Below are positions 1 to 8,902 of a DNA stretch of 64,000 nt, in pieces. The notes beneath the pieces were generated by a model. It was given only the letters and a program-made list of their open reading frames with translations, was not told the origin of the DNA and ran no database searches. Origin of the DNA: Chlamydiota bacterium. Lineage in GTDB: Bacteria; Chlamydiota; Chlamydiia; Chlamydiales; RGXB01. Where the stretch lies: contig VGMG01000004.1 of NCBI GenBank assembly GCA_016866495.1, positions 1 to 64,000 on the forward strand, given 5' to 3'. The stretch's first letter is position 1; every line of letters starts with the position of its first letter. A program made the position numbers and the translations under genes.

Positions 1-1087
1 ACAGATGCACCCCCTCCTGGCCATTATAGAGCTGCATCGGATCACTATTTTGGGTGATCATAATCGGGACCAACAAGTAGCGCCCTTTTTGCTCTTTTAG
101 AAGGTTGAAGATTCGATTTGAGAGCTCAGAAGATCCGTAAGGGCCGATTCGCATGGAGGAGAGAATCTTGTATTTTATCAAAAAAGAGATTTCGGGTTTT
201 TCCTGTTGAGGTTGGAAAAAGCGGGGGAGTACATCCTCAATCTTAAAAGAATCCAAAGGCAGGGTTTTGGGCTTTTCCCCCCTAAATAGGGCGTTTGCCT
301 CATCAATCAAATTTCTATTTTCTGCACGTTGGGAGCCCTCAAGAAAACAGGTTTTGATTTTTTTACTTGCGAGCATCCATTTAAAAGGAGCGCCGCCCTC
401 AATAGGGGGTAGCTGTTGTGGATCTCCCACAAATATGACCCTTGTTGTGGGTTTTAAGGACGAAAGAAAAAGATTCATCATCTCCCCATCAATCATAGAG
501 GATTCATCAACAATCACCAGATCTTGATCGATTAAAGTGGGAAAAGGCGGTTTGATCTCTTTAGAAAGCCTCAAAACTTTATGAAGAGTCTCTACTTGGA
601 CAACCTCGGCCAAATCTGGTGGCAGCTGTTTGGCTAAATGGTGCACCGCTTTAGCCGTTTGAGAAGCGAGAAGAATACGAGGTTTGCGTAGCATCTCTTT
701 TTCAAAAGAAAAAAGAAAAAGAGGAATTAAACGGGAGATGGTAAATGTTTTTCCTGAGCCTGGTCCTCCCTGTATTAAAAGAGTATGTGTTTCAAATATT
801 GCTTTGAGCGCCTGTTTTTGTCCAAAGTTTAGCCGATCATCGATCTCTAAATAAATAGGGACCATAGAGGGCTCAACAGAAAAGCGCTGATCTATAAGAA
901 GCTCCAGTTGTTTTTGCTGTTTATAAAAACGCTCAAGGTAAATAGTCCCATTTTCTAAAATGAAACCAAAAGGGTTATCACCTAATAGAATGTCCTCATG
1001 AGAGGCCATTCCGTAGGCACCGGAGGTCGTTTTTCGTATAACAGACTCCAGTAGAGGTCTTGATAGAGAATTCCATTTAGAGGACAT
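1..1087 (-). CDS. recD: RecD, exodeoxyribonuclease V alpha subunit (3' end outside window)
   Basis: This is the 5'-to-3' helicase subunit of the RecBCD recombination nuclease. About 362 residues are present, and the C-terminus lies beyond the left edge. I see a Walker A GGPGSGKT at about residues 107-114, a Walker B-like VDESSMID and a helicase motif VGDPQQLPP, all in the order expected for superfamily 1 RecD. The ATG at 1087 lies inside the end of recB, overlapping it by 11 bases, so translation is probably coupled and the gene is the third of a recC-recB-recD operon. The N-terminal region before Walker A is short, as in many compact RecD proteins. It could in principle be a RecD2-like helicase, but the adjacency to recB argues for true RecD. 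Confidence 0.93.
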   Translation of the reverse strand, partial: MSSKWNSLSRPLLESVIRKTTSGAYGMASHEDILLGDNPFGFILENGTIYLERFYKQQKQLELLIDQRFSVEPSMVPIYLEIDDRLNFGQKQALKAIFETHTLLIQGGPGSGKTFTISRLIPLFLFSFEKEMLRKPRILLASQTAKAVHHLAKQLPPDLAEVVQVETLHKVLRLSKEIKPPFPTLIDQDLVIVDESSMIDGEMMNLFLSSLKPTTRVIFVGDPQQLPPIEGGAPFKWMLASKKIKTCFLEGSQRAENRNLIDEANALFRGEKPKTLPLDSFKIEDVLPRFFQPQQEKPEISFLIKYKILSSMRIGPYGSSELSNRIFNLLKEQKGRYLLVPIMITQNSDPMQLYNGQEGVHL

Positions 1088-3833
1088 AGTGGACCTCGTT
1101 ACGCAAGAAAATAAAATGCATTTCTACTGTATCTTTCATGAATGGATACATGCTTTGAATGGCCTCTTTATAGAGCTTTCCCTGCTCATCATAGTGAAAT
1201 GCCTCCATGAGCTCTTTTGTTGATAGGCTCCTGGGATGAGTAAGTTTGTAATCGATAATATGGATTTTATCGTTGATAAAAACAAGCAAGTCATACACAC
1301 CCTCTACACGCTGTCCATCCCTAAAAAAAGAAAAAGGGGATTCAGCTAGACGATTAAATGGATGGATATTTTTAAGACACAATCCGTCAATTTTTAAATC
1401 CAAAACGAAGTTGATCTTTTGGAAAATATAATCTTTGTAGGGAGCATAAGGTGTTAAAAAAAGCGCTTTTTCAACAATAGGTTCAATCACCTCTTGGGTG
1501 AGCTCCTTACTCTGGTCTGAAAAAATTTTTTCAAGAATTTTGTGGATGAAGACTCCTGAGTCTATTCCAAGCGGTAGTGCATTTTCCTCTAAAACCGCTT
1601 TTTCTATCGTTGTCTCTTCAAAATCCATCGAGCTAAATGAGAGAGATGATGGCTCTTTTGGGTAAAATTTTGATGTCGACTCAAAATCATAATTTTCTTG
1701 GTCAGTTGTCGTGGATTTTTTTTGAGTTTCGTAGGCAACGGGCTCAGTGACGTGAACCAGGGTATTTTCAAACATTTTTTTTAAGTTTTCTAAATTGAGC
1801 TCCTTGCAACCTTTTTGTAAAAAAGAGGTAATGGTGCTTTGGCGCGACAAAAGAACCGGTAGAATCAATTTTTCTTTTGAGCGAGTGCATCCTACATAAA
1901 AAAGACGCATTTTTTCTTGAATATCCTCTTCGCTCAATTCAAGTTTCAGATCATCAGTTGCAAGAGAAAGGGCTATTACCGTTTCATATTCGAGCCCCTT
2001 CGATGAAAATGTAGTGATGATCTCCACCCCTTCGATTTTTTCATCGTATTCTTTGAGTGTTTCGCTATGGTAATAAATTTTCTCGTAGAGCTCCTCCACA
2101 TCTTGAATGGAACAAAGTGGGTTTTCTAAAAGTAGCGGGAATAGGGGTGTTTTTTCAAAATTACGGATGAGCAAATTGAAATCGCCTTCTAAGGCTTTTT
2201 GCCTAAGCTCTCTTAAATCATCGATTGTTTCAAGGAAAGAGGGTGAAAAGAGCTCCTCTTCATCGCTTAAAAGTTCTTTTTTTAAAAGAAAATGGTAGGT
2301 GCGTAAAGCTCTTTTATCAAACGGATCTTTCAAAAGTTTTAAAAGCTGGATGAACTGCTGAAAGCAGAGTCGGTCCTTCAGGGGAGTTTTATCTACCCTT
2401 TTTGCAGGAATATCATGCTTTTTCAAAAATTGTTCTAAGGCGGTAGCTTCATAACGGTGGTTAACTAAAATAGCTGTTCGGTGGGGTTTGATCTCTTCAC
2501 GTTGAATCACTGAGCAAATCCAGGGATGAATGACCTCGTTCATTCTTTCTTTATTTTTGAAGGGCTGTTCAAAAACCACCAGCTCCACAGGTTGGATAAG
2601 CCCCTCCTCCTTACGCCCATTTAAAACGCTTGTATAATCGATTGGATCGAAGGGGTCAGGAACAACACCGAAAAGGGAATTGGTGGCATTTGTGAGACGA
2701 ATTGAGGAGCGGTAAGAGGTTGTAAGGTGATATATTTCTCCCTTATCCAAAGCTTTTTTTGCTGCATAAAATGAGGCATAATCGGCATTTCTGAATCTGT
2801 AGATCGACTGTTTTGGATCTCCAACCACCATAAATGTTTTGATGTGGGGTTTCTTAAAAAACAGACGGGAAAGAATTTCCCATTGTCTGGGATCGGTATC
2901 CTGAAATTCATCCACAATCACCGCCTCAAACTTTGAGGAGACCTCTTTTAAAAAAGTCAGATCCTCCAACTTTTGTAAAAAAAGATCAAAATCGAGCGAA
3001 AAGCTGCCGATTTGTTGGTTTTTTTTCGCCTCAAAAAGCTGTTTTAAAAGTCCCAGCTGCATTTCGGATTTGGCAACTTTTTCTATATAAGAGGAAATCA
3101 GTGCTATTTCGACAGGAATGACTACAGTTTTTTTTGCTTTAATTTTTTTTGGATGAATCTTTTTGAAGCCGATGTTTTTTTTACAAAGTTGCCGGTCAAG
3201 TGCCTTGTGTGGGTTCTGAAAAAAAAGCGAAAAAAGGTCTTTGTCCTCTTTATCAATACCTGTAAAATTTTCCAGCAGGTTCATCAGGGGCTCTTCACCA
3301 AATTCGTTTAAAAAGGAGCATACTTTCTCTAGGGCCTCGTCAAAACGGATGAAATCTCCTTTGTACGCAGGGTTATCGATAAGATCTTTGAGCCCTTTAT
3401 TTGTATCGGAACGGGGAGGAAAAATGAGCTTGGCAAGTTGTTTGGGACCAAATTCTTGGTAAGGGTGTAAAGAGCGTAAAAAATATTCCAACTCCTGTTG
3501 TAAAGAAAGAGAATTCTTAAGATCTTCCTGTTTATTGAGAAAACGGTGGATAAATTTTTGAAAAGTAAGGATGGGTATTTCCTCTAAAAATCCAAAAAAG
3601 TTTTCTTTTTTTAGTCGGCCCAAAACGCGCACCATAAGATCTTTTTGGCTAGCCTCTGTAAAGGTCAAAAGAAGTATCTTATGAAGAGGTATTTTCTCCT
3701 CTTTTACAAGACGCAGGACCGTATGTTCGATAGTGAACGTCTTTCCTGTCCCCGCAGAGGCTTCTATAAGAAGGCTTCCTAGAATGGATTGATTTTTATC
3801 TAAAACGTCAAAACCTTTCATATAACTCTTCAA
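1077..3833 (-). CDS. recB: RecB, exodeoxyribonuclease V beta subunit
   Basis: This is the 3'-to-5' helicase and nuclease subunit of RecBCD, acting on double-strand DNA ends. The 918 residues carry Walker A (EASAGTGKT, near residue 25), the UvrD-type motif DEFQDTDPRQWE, GDPKQSIYRFRNAD, and a C-terminal PD-(D/E)XK nuclease signature (GVYDLLV followed by IIDYK). It is shorter than the roughly 1,000-1,200 residues usual for RecB but appears intact from end to end. The start overlaps the 3' end of the recC C-terminal ORF by 26 bases, and the stop overlaps recD. The order recC-recB-recD is compact and consistent with one transcript. Confidence 0.95.
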   Translation of the reverse strand: MKSYMKGFDVLDKNQSILGSLLIEASAGTGKTFTIEHTVLRLVKEEKIPLHKILLLTFTEASQKDLMVRVLGRLKKENFFGFLEEIPILTFQKFIHRFLNKQEDLKNSLSLQQELEYFLRSLHPYQEFGPKQLAKLIFPPRSDTNKGLKDLIDNPAYKGDFIRFDEALEKVCSFLNEFGEEPLMNLLENFTGIDKEDKDLFSLFFQNPHKALDRQLCKKNIGFKKIHPKKIKAKKTVVIPVEIALISSYIEKVAKSEMQLGLLKQLFEAKKNQQIGSFSLDFDLFLQKLEDLTFLKEVSSKFEAVIVDEFQDTDPRQWEILSRLFFKKPHIKTFMVVGDPKQSIYRFRNADYASFYAAKKALDKGEIYHLTTSYRSSIRLTNATNSLFGVVPDPFDPIDYTSVLNGRKEEGLIQPVELVVFEQPFKNKERMNEVIHPWICSVIQREEIKPHRTAILVNHRYEATALEQFLKKHDIPAKRVDKTPLKDRLCFQQFIQLLKLLKDPFDKRALRTYHFLLKKELLSDEEELFSPSFLETIDDLRELRQKALEGDFNLLIRNFEKTPLFPLLLENPLCSIQDVEELYEKIYYHSETLKEYDEKIEGVEIITTFSSKGLEYETVIALSLATDDLKLELSEEDIQEKMRLFYVGCTRSKEKLILPVLLSRQSTITSFLQKGCKELNLENLKKMFENTLVHVTEPVAYETQKKSTTTDQENYDFESTSKFYPKEPSSLSFSSMDFEETTIEKAVLEENALPLGIDSGVFIHKILEKIFSDQSKELTQEVIEPIVEKALFLTPYAPYKDYIFQKINFVLDLKIDGLCLKNIHPFNRLAESPFSFFRDGQRVEGVYDLLVFINDKIHIIDYKLTHPRSLSTKELMEAFHYDEQGKLYKEAIQSMYPFMKDTVEMHFIFLRNEVHYVL

Positions 3834-4557
3834 TCAAAGCGTTGAGATGGTTTAGTAAACAAGAGTCTATTTCTTCAAAAAAAGGGGCAATTACACTGTA
3901 TGCCCCATAACCCTCCGACAGATTTTTTGGCAATTCAAGTGGCTGCTTAAGCGCGATTGGATATAGGTTTTTAAGACAATCAAGGATTTCAGCAGCTTCA
4001 TTTTTACTTAGGGTGAACTCGTCCTCTTCAAATAACAGAACTTTTAAGGGTATTGGGGTTTGTAAAGTAGATAAAAGAAGAAGATCAGGTAATAAAGCTT
4101 TGAATTCTTCCTGCCCTATCTTTTTTCGGTTTTTATTGACTAACACCCCTTTATGGGAAACAACTGGGATATTCCCTAAAAGAGTGTTTTTAGGGTAAAA
4201 ATGGACCTTTTGCTTGAAAAACGGCTCCTGGAGATGGTCAAGAATTTCGACACTAAAAAGATCTTTTTTATTGAGTTGATGAAATTTAAGTTGCTCCTTA
4301 ATGTACCTGTTTTCTTCTTCAAGATCGCCCATAAGAGCCTCTTTTGCCATTTTTGAGAGCGGATCTAAAAAAACATCGAGCTGTTCAATTTCTTTAAAAT
4401 ACAGGGATTGTTTTAAAGATTCTATCTCGTAATAGCATAGGGTTAGACGCTCTTTAAGGGGGTCTTCAGTGTAAGGCGAAGCGATTTTATGCCCCACGTC
4501 ATAATAAAATTTTAAAGGATCACAGAGTAAAGTTTTAAGCTCTTTCAGGTTTCTCAT
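3808..4557 (-). CDS. recC: RecC, C-terminal part (second ORF of a split recC)
   Basis: These 249 residues resemble the C-terminal, inactive-nuclease-like portion of RecC. The opening stretch (LKELKTLLCDPLKFYYDVG) corresponds to the place in RecC where the C-terminal domain begins. The ORF starts at an ATG that overlaps the stop of the upstream recC ORF by four bases (ATGA), in the other frame. One extra T in the T5 run just upstream (4566-4570 on the + strand numbering) would fuse both ORFs into one protein reading ...EEIFSPNMRNLKE. Whether this is a true split gene, a frameshift in the strain, a sequencing error or slippage cannot be settled here. Confidence 0.8.
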   Translation of the reverse strand: MRNLKELKTLLCDPLKFYYDVGHKIASPYTEDPLKERLTLCYYEIESLKQSLYFKEIEQLDVFLDPLSKMAKEALMGDLEEENRYIKEQLKFHQLNKKDLFSVEILDHLQEPFFKQKVHFYPKNTLLGNIPVVSHKGVLVNKNRKKIGQEEFKALLPDLLLLSTLQTPIPLKVLLFEEDEFTLSKNEAAEILDCLKNLYPIALKQPLELPKNLSEGYGAYSVIAPFFEEIDSCLLNHLNALIEELYERF

Positions 4558-6323
4558 ATTGGGCGAAAAATCTCCTCTAAAAGCGTCGCCGGCGCTTTGG
4601 CAGAATAGCTAAATAACAGACGCTCTTTGGCTGCTAACAGTATCTCCAAAAATTTGTATCGATCGATCATCCCTTGTGAAGGAGGAAACTTTTCCAATCG
4701 ATAAAGCATCGAAAGGTGTCTATAACCGGGAAAATCTTCTAGTCCCATTCCAAGCACAAACAGGACTTTGTTGGGGAGTATTGCTCCCTCTTTTAAATTA
4801 CTTGCTCGTATGCAATCCCCCTCGTTTAAAAGGAGCGGACCTTTAAGAGATTCGAAAAGATCATAAAAGACTTGGCGTATTAAAGAAAAATCGCACACCT
4901 CTTCAGTAAGCAGAGGCTGATAGCTTGACCACTCCTTAAAAAAATCATGAGACTCAAAGACGCCGAGGTGGTTGCAAAAAAAGTCTCTCAGCCTCTCAAG
5001 CCAAATATCTAGGGGCGCTTTAAGAGTTTTAAGAAACACAGTCTCTTTATACAAAGATTCCAGACGATCATAGGTTTCTAGAAGAGATAACCCTAATGAT
5101 ATGGGGAAAGGAGGTTGTTGATCGTTGGGACTATAAACCATCCGATCGATCAGGTTTTCAAAGCACTCGACAAAAGACTTTCCAAACTCTTCTTTAGAGT
5201 AGCCAAAGATTTTTTGGTGCGATGGATTGAACCCCGATTGAAATCCCACATGCTCAAGCCAAACGAGTATTTCTTCGGAAATAAAAAGGGTTTTGAGAGT
5301 AGCTAGAGTCCACGGACCGTCAATCAACTGAAACAAACGATAAAAACGCTTCATATCCGGGGCAAAACGAAAAAAAGGGACCTGATCGATCTGTAGAGCG
5401 AGTTTATCCTCAAAAACTAGTTCTAATAGGGGGCCGTATTTTTTTAGATCGGCAAAAATTGTAATGTCACTGGGCTTAAGATCCTTATTGACCTCTAAAA
5501 GAGTGTAGAGGTGTGCAAAGCAGTTTTTGACCTCGTCTAAGGGGGTTAAACTAGGTAGGACATTAAGTGAAGCATCGGGTTCTAGAGCTTCTATTTTTTG
5601 ATGATAAAGGTTTCTTTTCAACGTAGCTAGGCTAGAATTTCCAAGGGGCTCAAAAAAAAGATCAACAGAGTTTTCGGCGTATTTTTCTAGGATTTTAAAA
5701 AGAGGGAGTTTGTAGGGGATGAGATTTGCCAAAAGTCGAAATTGATCTTCAACATAAGCTTGCCCCAAAGCGTTTTGCAACAGATGTTTTTCTTGGACAA
5801 GATCTAGAAGAAAAAGGGGGGAGGGGGAGAGTATGTAAAAAAATAATTTAACTTTTGAGGGGCGCTTTAAAAGTGCATCTACGTACCATTTTGGGAGATA
5901 AGTGGGGTGAAAAACATGGAGCTCTAGAGCTCTTATGGGGACGCTACGGCGAACATGCTGGCGGTATAGATCGGCCTCAAAAGAGGGGGTCTTTAACCAG
6001 TTTTCGAGCTCTTCACCCCCAAATTTGGCGTAAAGGTGGAAAACCTCTGCAAGCTCCTTATCGATACGGTATCGTAAGAAAGGATCAAACTGAGCCGGTT
6101 CCACAAAATCGACCCCGGCATAGCTCGTGAGCTCTTTTTTCAAATAATTTTTAACACTCGAAGTCTCCACAAGAACCGAAGTTTTTTTCAAACAATCGCC
6201 TGATAACCTTTTTTTTAATTCTTCAATAAGATATTGAAGATGATTACTTTGTATAATTGTACCGAGATGCCCAGGGGCGAAAAGGTCTTTGCTCGATTGG
6301 GTTAAATGTGGTAAAGTCATCAT
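4554..6323 (-). CDS. recC: RecC, N-terminal part (first ORF of a split recC)
   Basis: These 589 residues correspond to the two helicase-like domains of RecC, the Chi-recognising, catalytically dead helicase subunit. The features supporting this are general: a SLLYR-like LSMLYRLEKFPPSQ segment, a GLEDFPGYRH stretch near the C-terminus, and placement directly before recB. Catalytic Walker residues are absent, as expected for RecC. The two recC ORFs add up to about 838 residues, short beside the roughly 1,000-1,100 of known RecC proteins. The ORF ends at TGA within the ATGA overlap with the C-terminal ORF. The start is the first of two adjacent ATGs and has no obvious Shine-Dalgarno sequence. 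The gene is divergent from the lplT-like gene, whose start is 18 bases away. Confidence 0.85.
   Translation of the reverse strand: MMTLPHLTQSSKDLFAPGHLGTIIQSNHLQYLIEELKKRLSGDCLKKTSVLVETSSVKNYLKKELTSYAGVDFVEPAQFDPFLRYRIDKELAEVFHLYAKFGGEELENWLKTPSFEADLYRQHVRRSVPIRALELHVFHPTYLPKWYVDALLKRPSKVKLFFYILSPSPLFLLDLVQEKHLLQNALGQAYVEDQFRLLANLIPYKLPLFKILEKYAENSVDLFFEPLGNSSLATLKRNLYHQKIEALEPDASLNVLPSLTPLDEVKNCFAHLYTLLEVNKDLKPSDITIFADLKKYGPLLELVFEDKLALQIDQVPFFRFAPDMKRFYRLFQLIDGPWTLATLKTLFISEEILVWLEHVGFQSGFNPSHQKIFGYSKEEFGKSFVECFENLIDRMVYSPNDQQPPFPISLGLSLLETYDRLESLYKETVFLKTLKAPLDIWLERLRDFFCNHLGVFESHDFFKEWSSYQPLLTEEVCDFSLIRQVFYDLFESLKGPLLLNEGDCIRASNLKEGAILPNKVLFVLGMGLEDFPGYRHLSMLYRLEKFPPSQGMIDRYKFLEILLAAKERLLFSYSAKAPATLLEEIFRPI
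6289..6317 (+). promoter_or_regulatory. Possible sigma-66/70 promoter of the lplT-like gene
   Basis: TTGCTC and TAAAGT are separated by 17 bases and placed about 24 bases before the ATG at 6341. The element lies within the 5' end of the divergent recC gene. Match to consensus is partial. Confidence 0.3.
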
Positions 6324-6340
6324 ATAAAAGAGGATATCCG

Positions 6341-8071
6341 ATGAGGATTAAATCGAAAACTCCGTTTCAACGAGCCCGCCTTACAAGCTTTTCTTTTTAT
6401 AAGGAGGGAAACCCTTTTTTTAAAAATTCCTTGATGTTTCACAACATCTCTCAATTCACTTCAGCTTTAGTAGACAATCTTTTTAAGTTTTTAACGATTT
6501 TTTTGTTGATCACCATACAAGGCGAAAAAGGTTCTGCTGAAATCATGTCGACAGTGGGCATTGTCTATGTATTACCGTTTTTGCTCTTCTCCTCTTTTGC
6601 AGGAAAACTTGCAGATAAGATCAGCAAGCAAAGATTTATGACGGTGCTCAAATTTGGAGAGGTTCTCGTCACACTTGTTGGAATTTTAGCCTTTTATTTT
6701 CAAAGCGCTTTTGCCTGTTATTCCTTGCTGTTCATGCTCTCAATTGTCGCGGCATTAATGGGGCCTCCCAAATACAGTATAATAGCTGAATTAGTGCCAA
6801 GAGAAGAGATTCCTAAAGCTAATGGAATTATTACTGCATCCACCTATCTTGCTGTCATTGTGGGAATGGTCATGGGCGGAGTATTGTCTACCTACTCCGG
6901 TGGGGACTATACGTTTGCCTCTACTTTTTGTTTCTGGGCTGCTTTAATAGGGTTTTTCTCCTCGTTATGTGTGAAGCCGACACCTGCTGTCGCCAACGAC
7001 TCCAAAGCCTCCCCTTTCTTTGTAAAAGAGGTTTTTGATACTTTGAAATTTTGTCATAAAACGCCATTCCTACTAACCTCAATTTTCGGCTCAACATTCT
7101 TTTTATTTGTAGCTGCATTCGTCCAAATGAACATGGTCCCATATGCGATTGAATCTTTGGGGCTGACGAAAGAGGATGGGGGGAATGTTTTTGTAGCTGC
7201 TGCTGTAGGAATTTCGATAGGTGGCTGGCTTGCGGGGAAATTATCGCGCAAAGAGGCTGAAATAGGGTTGTCAGCGATAGCAGGTCTTGTGTCCGGTATT
7301 GCCCTATTTATTATGCCAATCATCCCATTTTACTGGTCCACTGCGGTCTGTTTATTCCTGCTGGGCCTCACAGGTGGAATGTATATTGTCCCGTTTGATG
7401 CCTTCTATCAAACAAACACCCCCGTAGAGAGGCGCGGACAGGTTGTCGCAGCAACAAATTTCTTAAGCTTTTTAGGGGTAGCTGTCGCCTCTGTTGCAAT
7501 CTCTTTATTTGAAAATCCAAAGACCGGCTTTTTCTTTGTTGCGTTTTTGACTTTGGCTTTTTTTGGCTATGTGTTTAGTCGTCTTTCTGCAAGGTCGATG
7601 CACTATTTATTACGCACTACAATAGGTCGTATATACAAAGTGGATCTTGTAGAGCCCGAACTCGAAGAATCTATGCGAAAGCGTATGTACATGTTTATCC
7701 CGCGTACCTGGATGGATCTGGCGCTTTTGACCACCTACAGTCCCAACATCCATTTTTATTTTATTAAAGAGAAAAAAGGGATCGTAGACCATTTTTTAAA
7801 TCTTTTTGCCAACGTGCATATCTACACTTCAAAAAATTCGCTCGATCAATTTCAACTGGCGATTATGAAAGAGGAGAGATGCCCGTTCTTGATTTTCACC
7901 TCTCGCAAGTCATTAGAAGATTTCAAAGAGAGCCTCTTTTTTAGAAAGCTGATGCAGAATCTCAAGATCAATGTAGAGATCCTTAGAGCAGTTTATAAGA
8001 AGCTAGAATCTAAAAAATATGAAGTGACTTTCCTGCCGCAACTTCCTTTAAAAGCGGTTGCAAGATCATAA
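6341..8071 (+). CDS. lplT: MFS transporter, LplT/lysophospholipid-transporter-like (YgeD)
   Basis: This inner-membrane carrier belongs to the major facilitator family related to LplT, which moves lysophospholipids. The 576 residues begin with a short basic region, then hydrophobic helices with MFS-type loops (GKLADKISKQRF between early helices, RRGQVVAATNF later). After the last helix there is a soluble tail of about 130 residues rich in charged residues, which I cannot assign. I chose ATG 6341 over an upstream in-frame ATG at 6257, because the latter would lie inside recC on the other strand and adds non-conserved residues. In Chlamydia a similar gene sits beside recC. A rho-independent hairpin follows the stop directly. 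The substrate is inferred from the family only. Confidence 0.8.
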   Translation: MRIKSKTPFQRARLTSFSFYKEGNPFFKNSLMFHNISQFTSALVDNLFKFLTIFLLITIQGEKGSAEIMSTVGIVYVLPFLLFSSFAGKLADKISKQRFMTVLKFGEVLVTLVGILAFYFQSAFACYSLLFMLSIVAALMGPPKYSIIAELVPREEIPKANGIITASTYLAVIVGMVMGGVLSTYSGGDYTFASTFCFWAALIGFFSSLCVKPTPAVANDSKASPFFVKEVFDTLKFCHKTPFLLTSIFGSTFFLFVAAFVQMNMVPYAIESLGLTKEDGGNVFVAAAVGISIGGWLAGKLSRKEAEIGLSAIAGLVSGIALFIMPIIPFYWSTAVCLFLLGLTGGMYIVPFDAFYQTNTPVERRGQVVAATNFLSFLGVAVASVAISLFENPKTGFFFVAFLTLAFFGYVFSRLSARSMHYLLRTTIGRIYKVDLVEPELEESMRKRMYMFIPRTWMDLALLTTYSPNIHFYFIKEKKGIVDHFLNLFANVHIYTSKNSLDQFQLAIMKEERCPFLIFTSRKSLEDFKESLFFRKLMQNLKINVEILRAVYKKLESKKYEVTFLPQLPLKAVARS

Positions 8072-8074
8072 AAG

Positions 8075-8102
8075 AAAAGGGGCCTGTGAAGGCCCCTTTT
8101 TT
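8075..8102. terminator. Rho-independent terminator, bidirectional
   Basis: A near-perfect inverted repeat (AAAAGGGGCCT, GTGA loop, AGGCCCCTTTTT) lies four bases after the lplT-like stop and is followed by a T run. The A run on the other side lets it also serve rpsT from the opposite strand. Confidence 0.85.
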
Positions 8103-8127
8103 ATAGAACTCTTTTTGAAAAAAGGTC

Positions 8128-8406
8128 TTACGCTGAAGCTTTGTTCGTGCGTAAAGCTAAGCGGGATTTAAGACGGCTAGCTTTGTTTGGGTGAATGGTC
8201 CCTTTTTTCGCAGCTTTATCTAGAAGGCTTATAACGGTACTGAGTTGTGCAGATTTCTTGTCAGCAGGAGCCGCCTCTAATTTTTTGCGTTCAGTAAAGA
8301 TTTGCGCTTTGCGGGATCTGTTTCCCAAGCGGCGCTTTTCAGCTTGGTCGTCTCTTTTGAGAGCGCTTGGACGCTTTTGAGGACCTTTTGGTTTCTTTTC
8401 GGCCAT
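8128..8406 (-). CDS. rpsT: 30S ribosomal protein bS20
   Basis: This is a 92-residue, strongly basic protein of the small ribosomal subunit. The pattern of lysine/arginine-rich helices, with KRRLGNRSRKAQ near residue 25 and NKASRLKSRLA near the end, is that of bS20. It is slightly longer at the N-terminus than enterobacterial S20. It is convergent with the lplT-like gene across a shared terminator and divergent from the small membrane protein at 8477. The neighbourhood rpsT - unknown - rpoD matches Chlamydia. Confidence 0.95.
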   Translation of the reverse strand: MAEKKPKGPQKRPSALKRDDQAEKRRLGNRSRKAQIFTERKKLEAAPADKKSAQLSTVISLLDKAAKKGTIHPNKASRLKSRLALRTNKASA

Positions 8407-8439
8407 AGATATTGTACTTTCCTAAAAACTATCGTTCCA

Positions 8440-8468
8440 ACTATAACAGGGTGGTCGTTTTGCATAAA
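8440..8468 (-). promoter_or_regulatory. Candidate rpsT promoter
   Basis: On the minus strand, TTTATG and TATAGT are separated by 17 bases, about 35 bases before the rpsT start. The -10 is good and the -35 is weak. Confidence 0.35.
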
Positions 8469-8476
8469 GGATTTTC

Positions 8477-8902
8477 ATGTGGCAAGGGCTATTTTTTCTT
8501 ATTTTTGCAAGTAATCTTTATTTAGGTGGTAGTTTTGTTATAAAATTTTTTGAATATTCGTGCCAATATCCTATTGAGGAGGTGCAAATTTCCCATTTTA
8601 ACGTGCAGCCCGGTCCCAAAGGGTCCTTTTTTTTACAGGCCGCATTTCAACTAGGGGATAACCAGGTGGAATACAGATTTAAAGAAAAATTTCTGAATCA
8701 ATTTATAGCTGAAGAGGCGATCGAGGAGATGCGTAAAGAGACCTGGACAGTCTATAAGAACTCCTACGACAGTTCATTGAGCTTACAAAAATATTTTCCC
8801 ATGAAAGAGTTAGTGCATTTTGGCTTGGCTTTAGCGGTGAGCATTTACTTTATTTGGCTCTATGCTTACTCGCATAAGTTCCATATTTCCCAAAAACCCT
8901 AG
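8477..8902 (+). CDS. Small membrane protein of unknown function (rpsT-rpoD intergene protein)
   Basis: The protein has 141 residues, with a hydrophobic segment at the N-terminus (about residues 3-22) and a second at about 112-132. Between them is a soluble domain of some 85 residues. I do not recognise a domain. A good Shine-Dalgarno (AAAGG) lies seven bases before the ATG. In Chlamydia an uncharacterised protein occupies the same slot between rpsT and rpoD, so this is probably its orthologue. The stop overlaps the convergent CoiA-like gene by four bases. Confidence 0.75.
   Translation: MWQGLFFLIFASNLYLGGSFVIKFFEYSCQYPIEEVQISHFNVQPGPKGSFFLQAAFQLGDNQVEYRFKEKFLNQFIAEEAIEEMRKETWTVYKNSYDSSLSLQKYFPMKELVHFGLALAVSIYFIWLYAYSHKFHISQKP

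Noticed and set aside
6257-6340. Upstream start of the lplT-like gene
   Set aside because: It would lie inside recC and has no Shine-Dalgarno; homology and size fit ATG 6341 better.
7054-7323. Minus-strand ORFs within the lplT-like gene
   Set aside because: Antisense to clear transmembrane helices and without ribosome sites.
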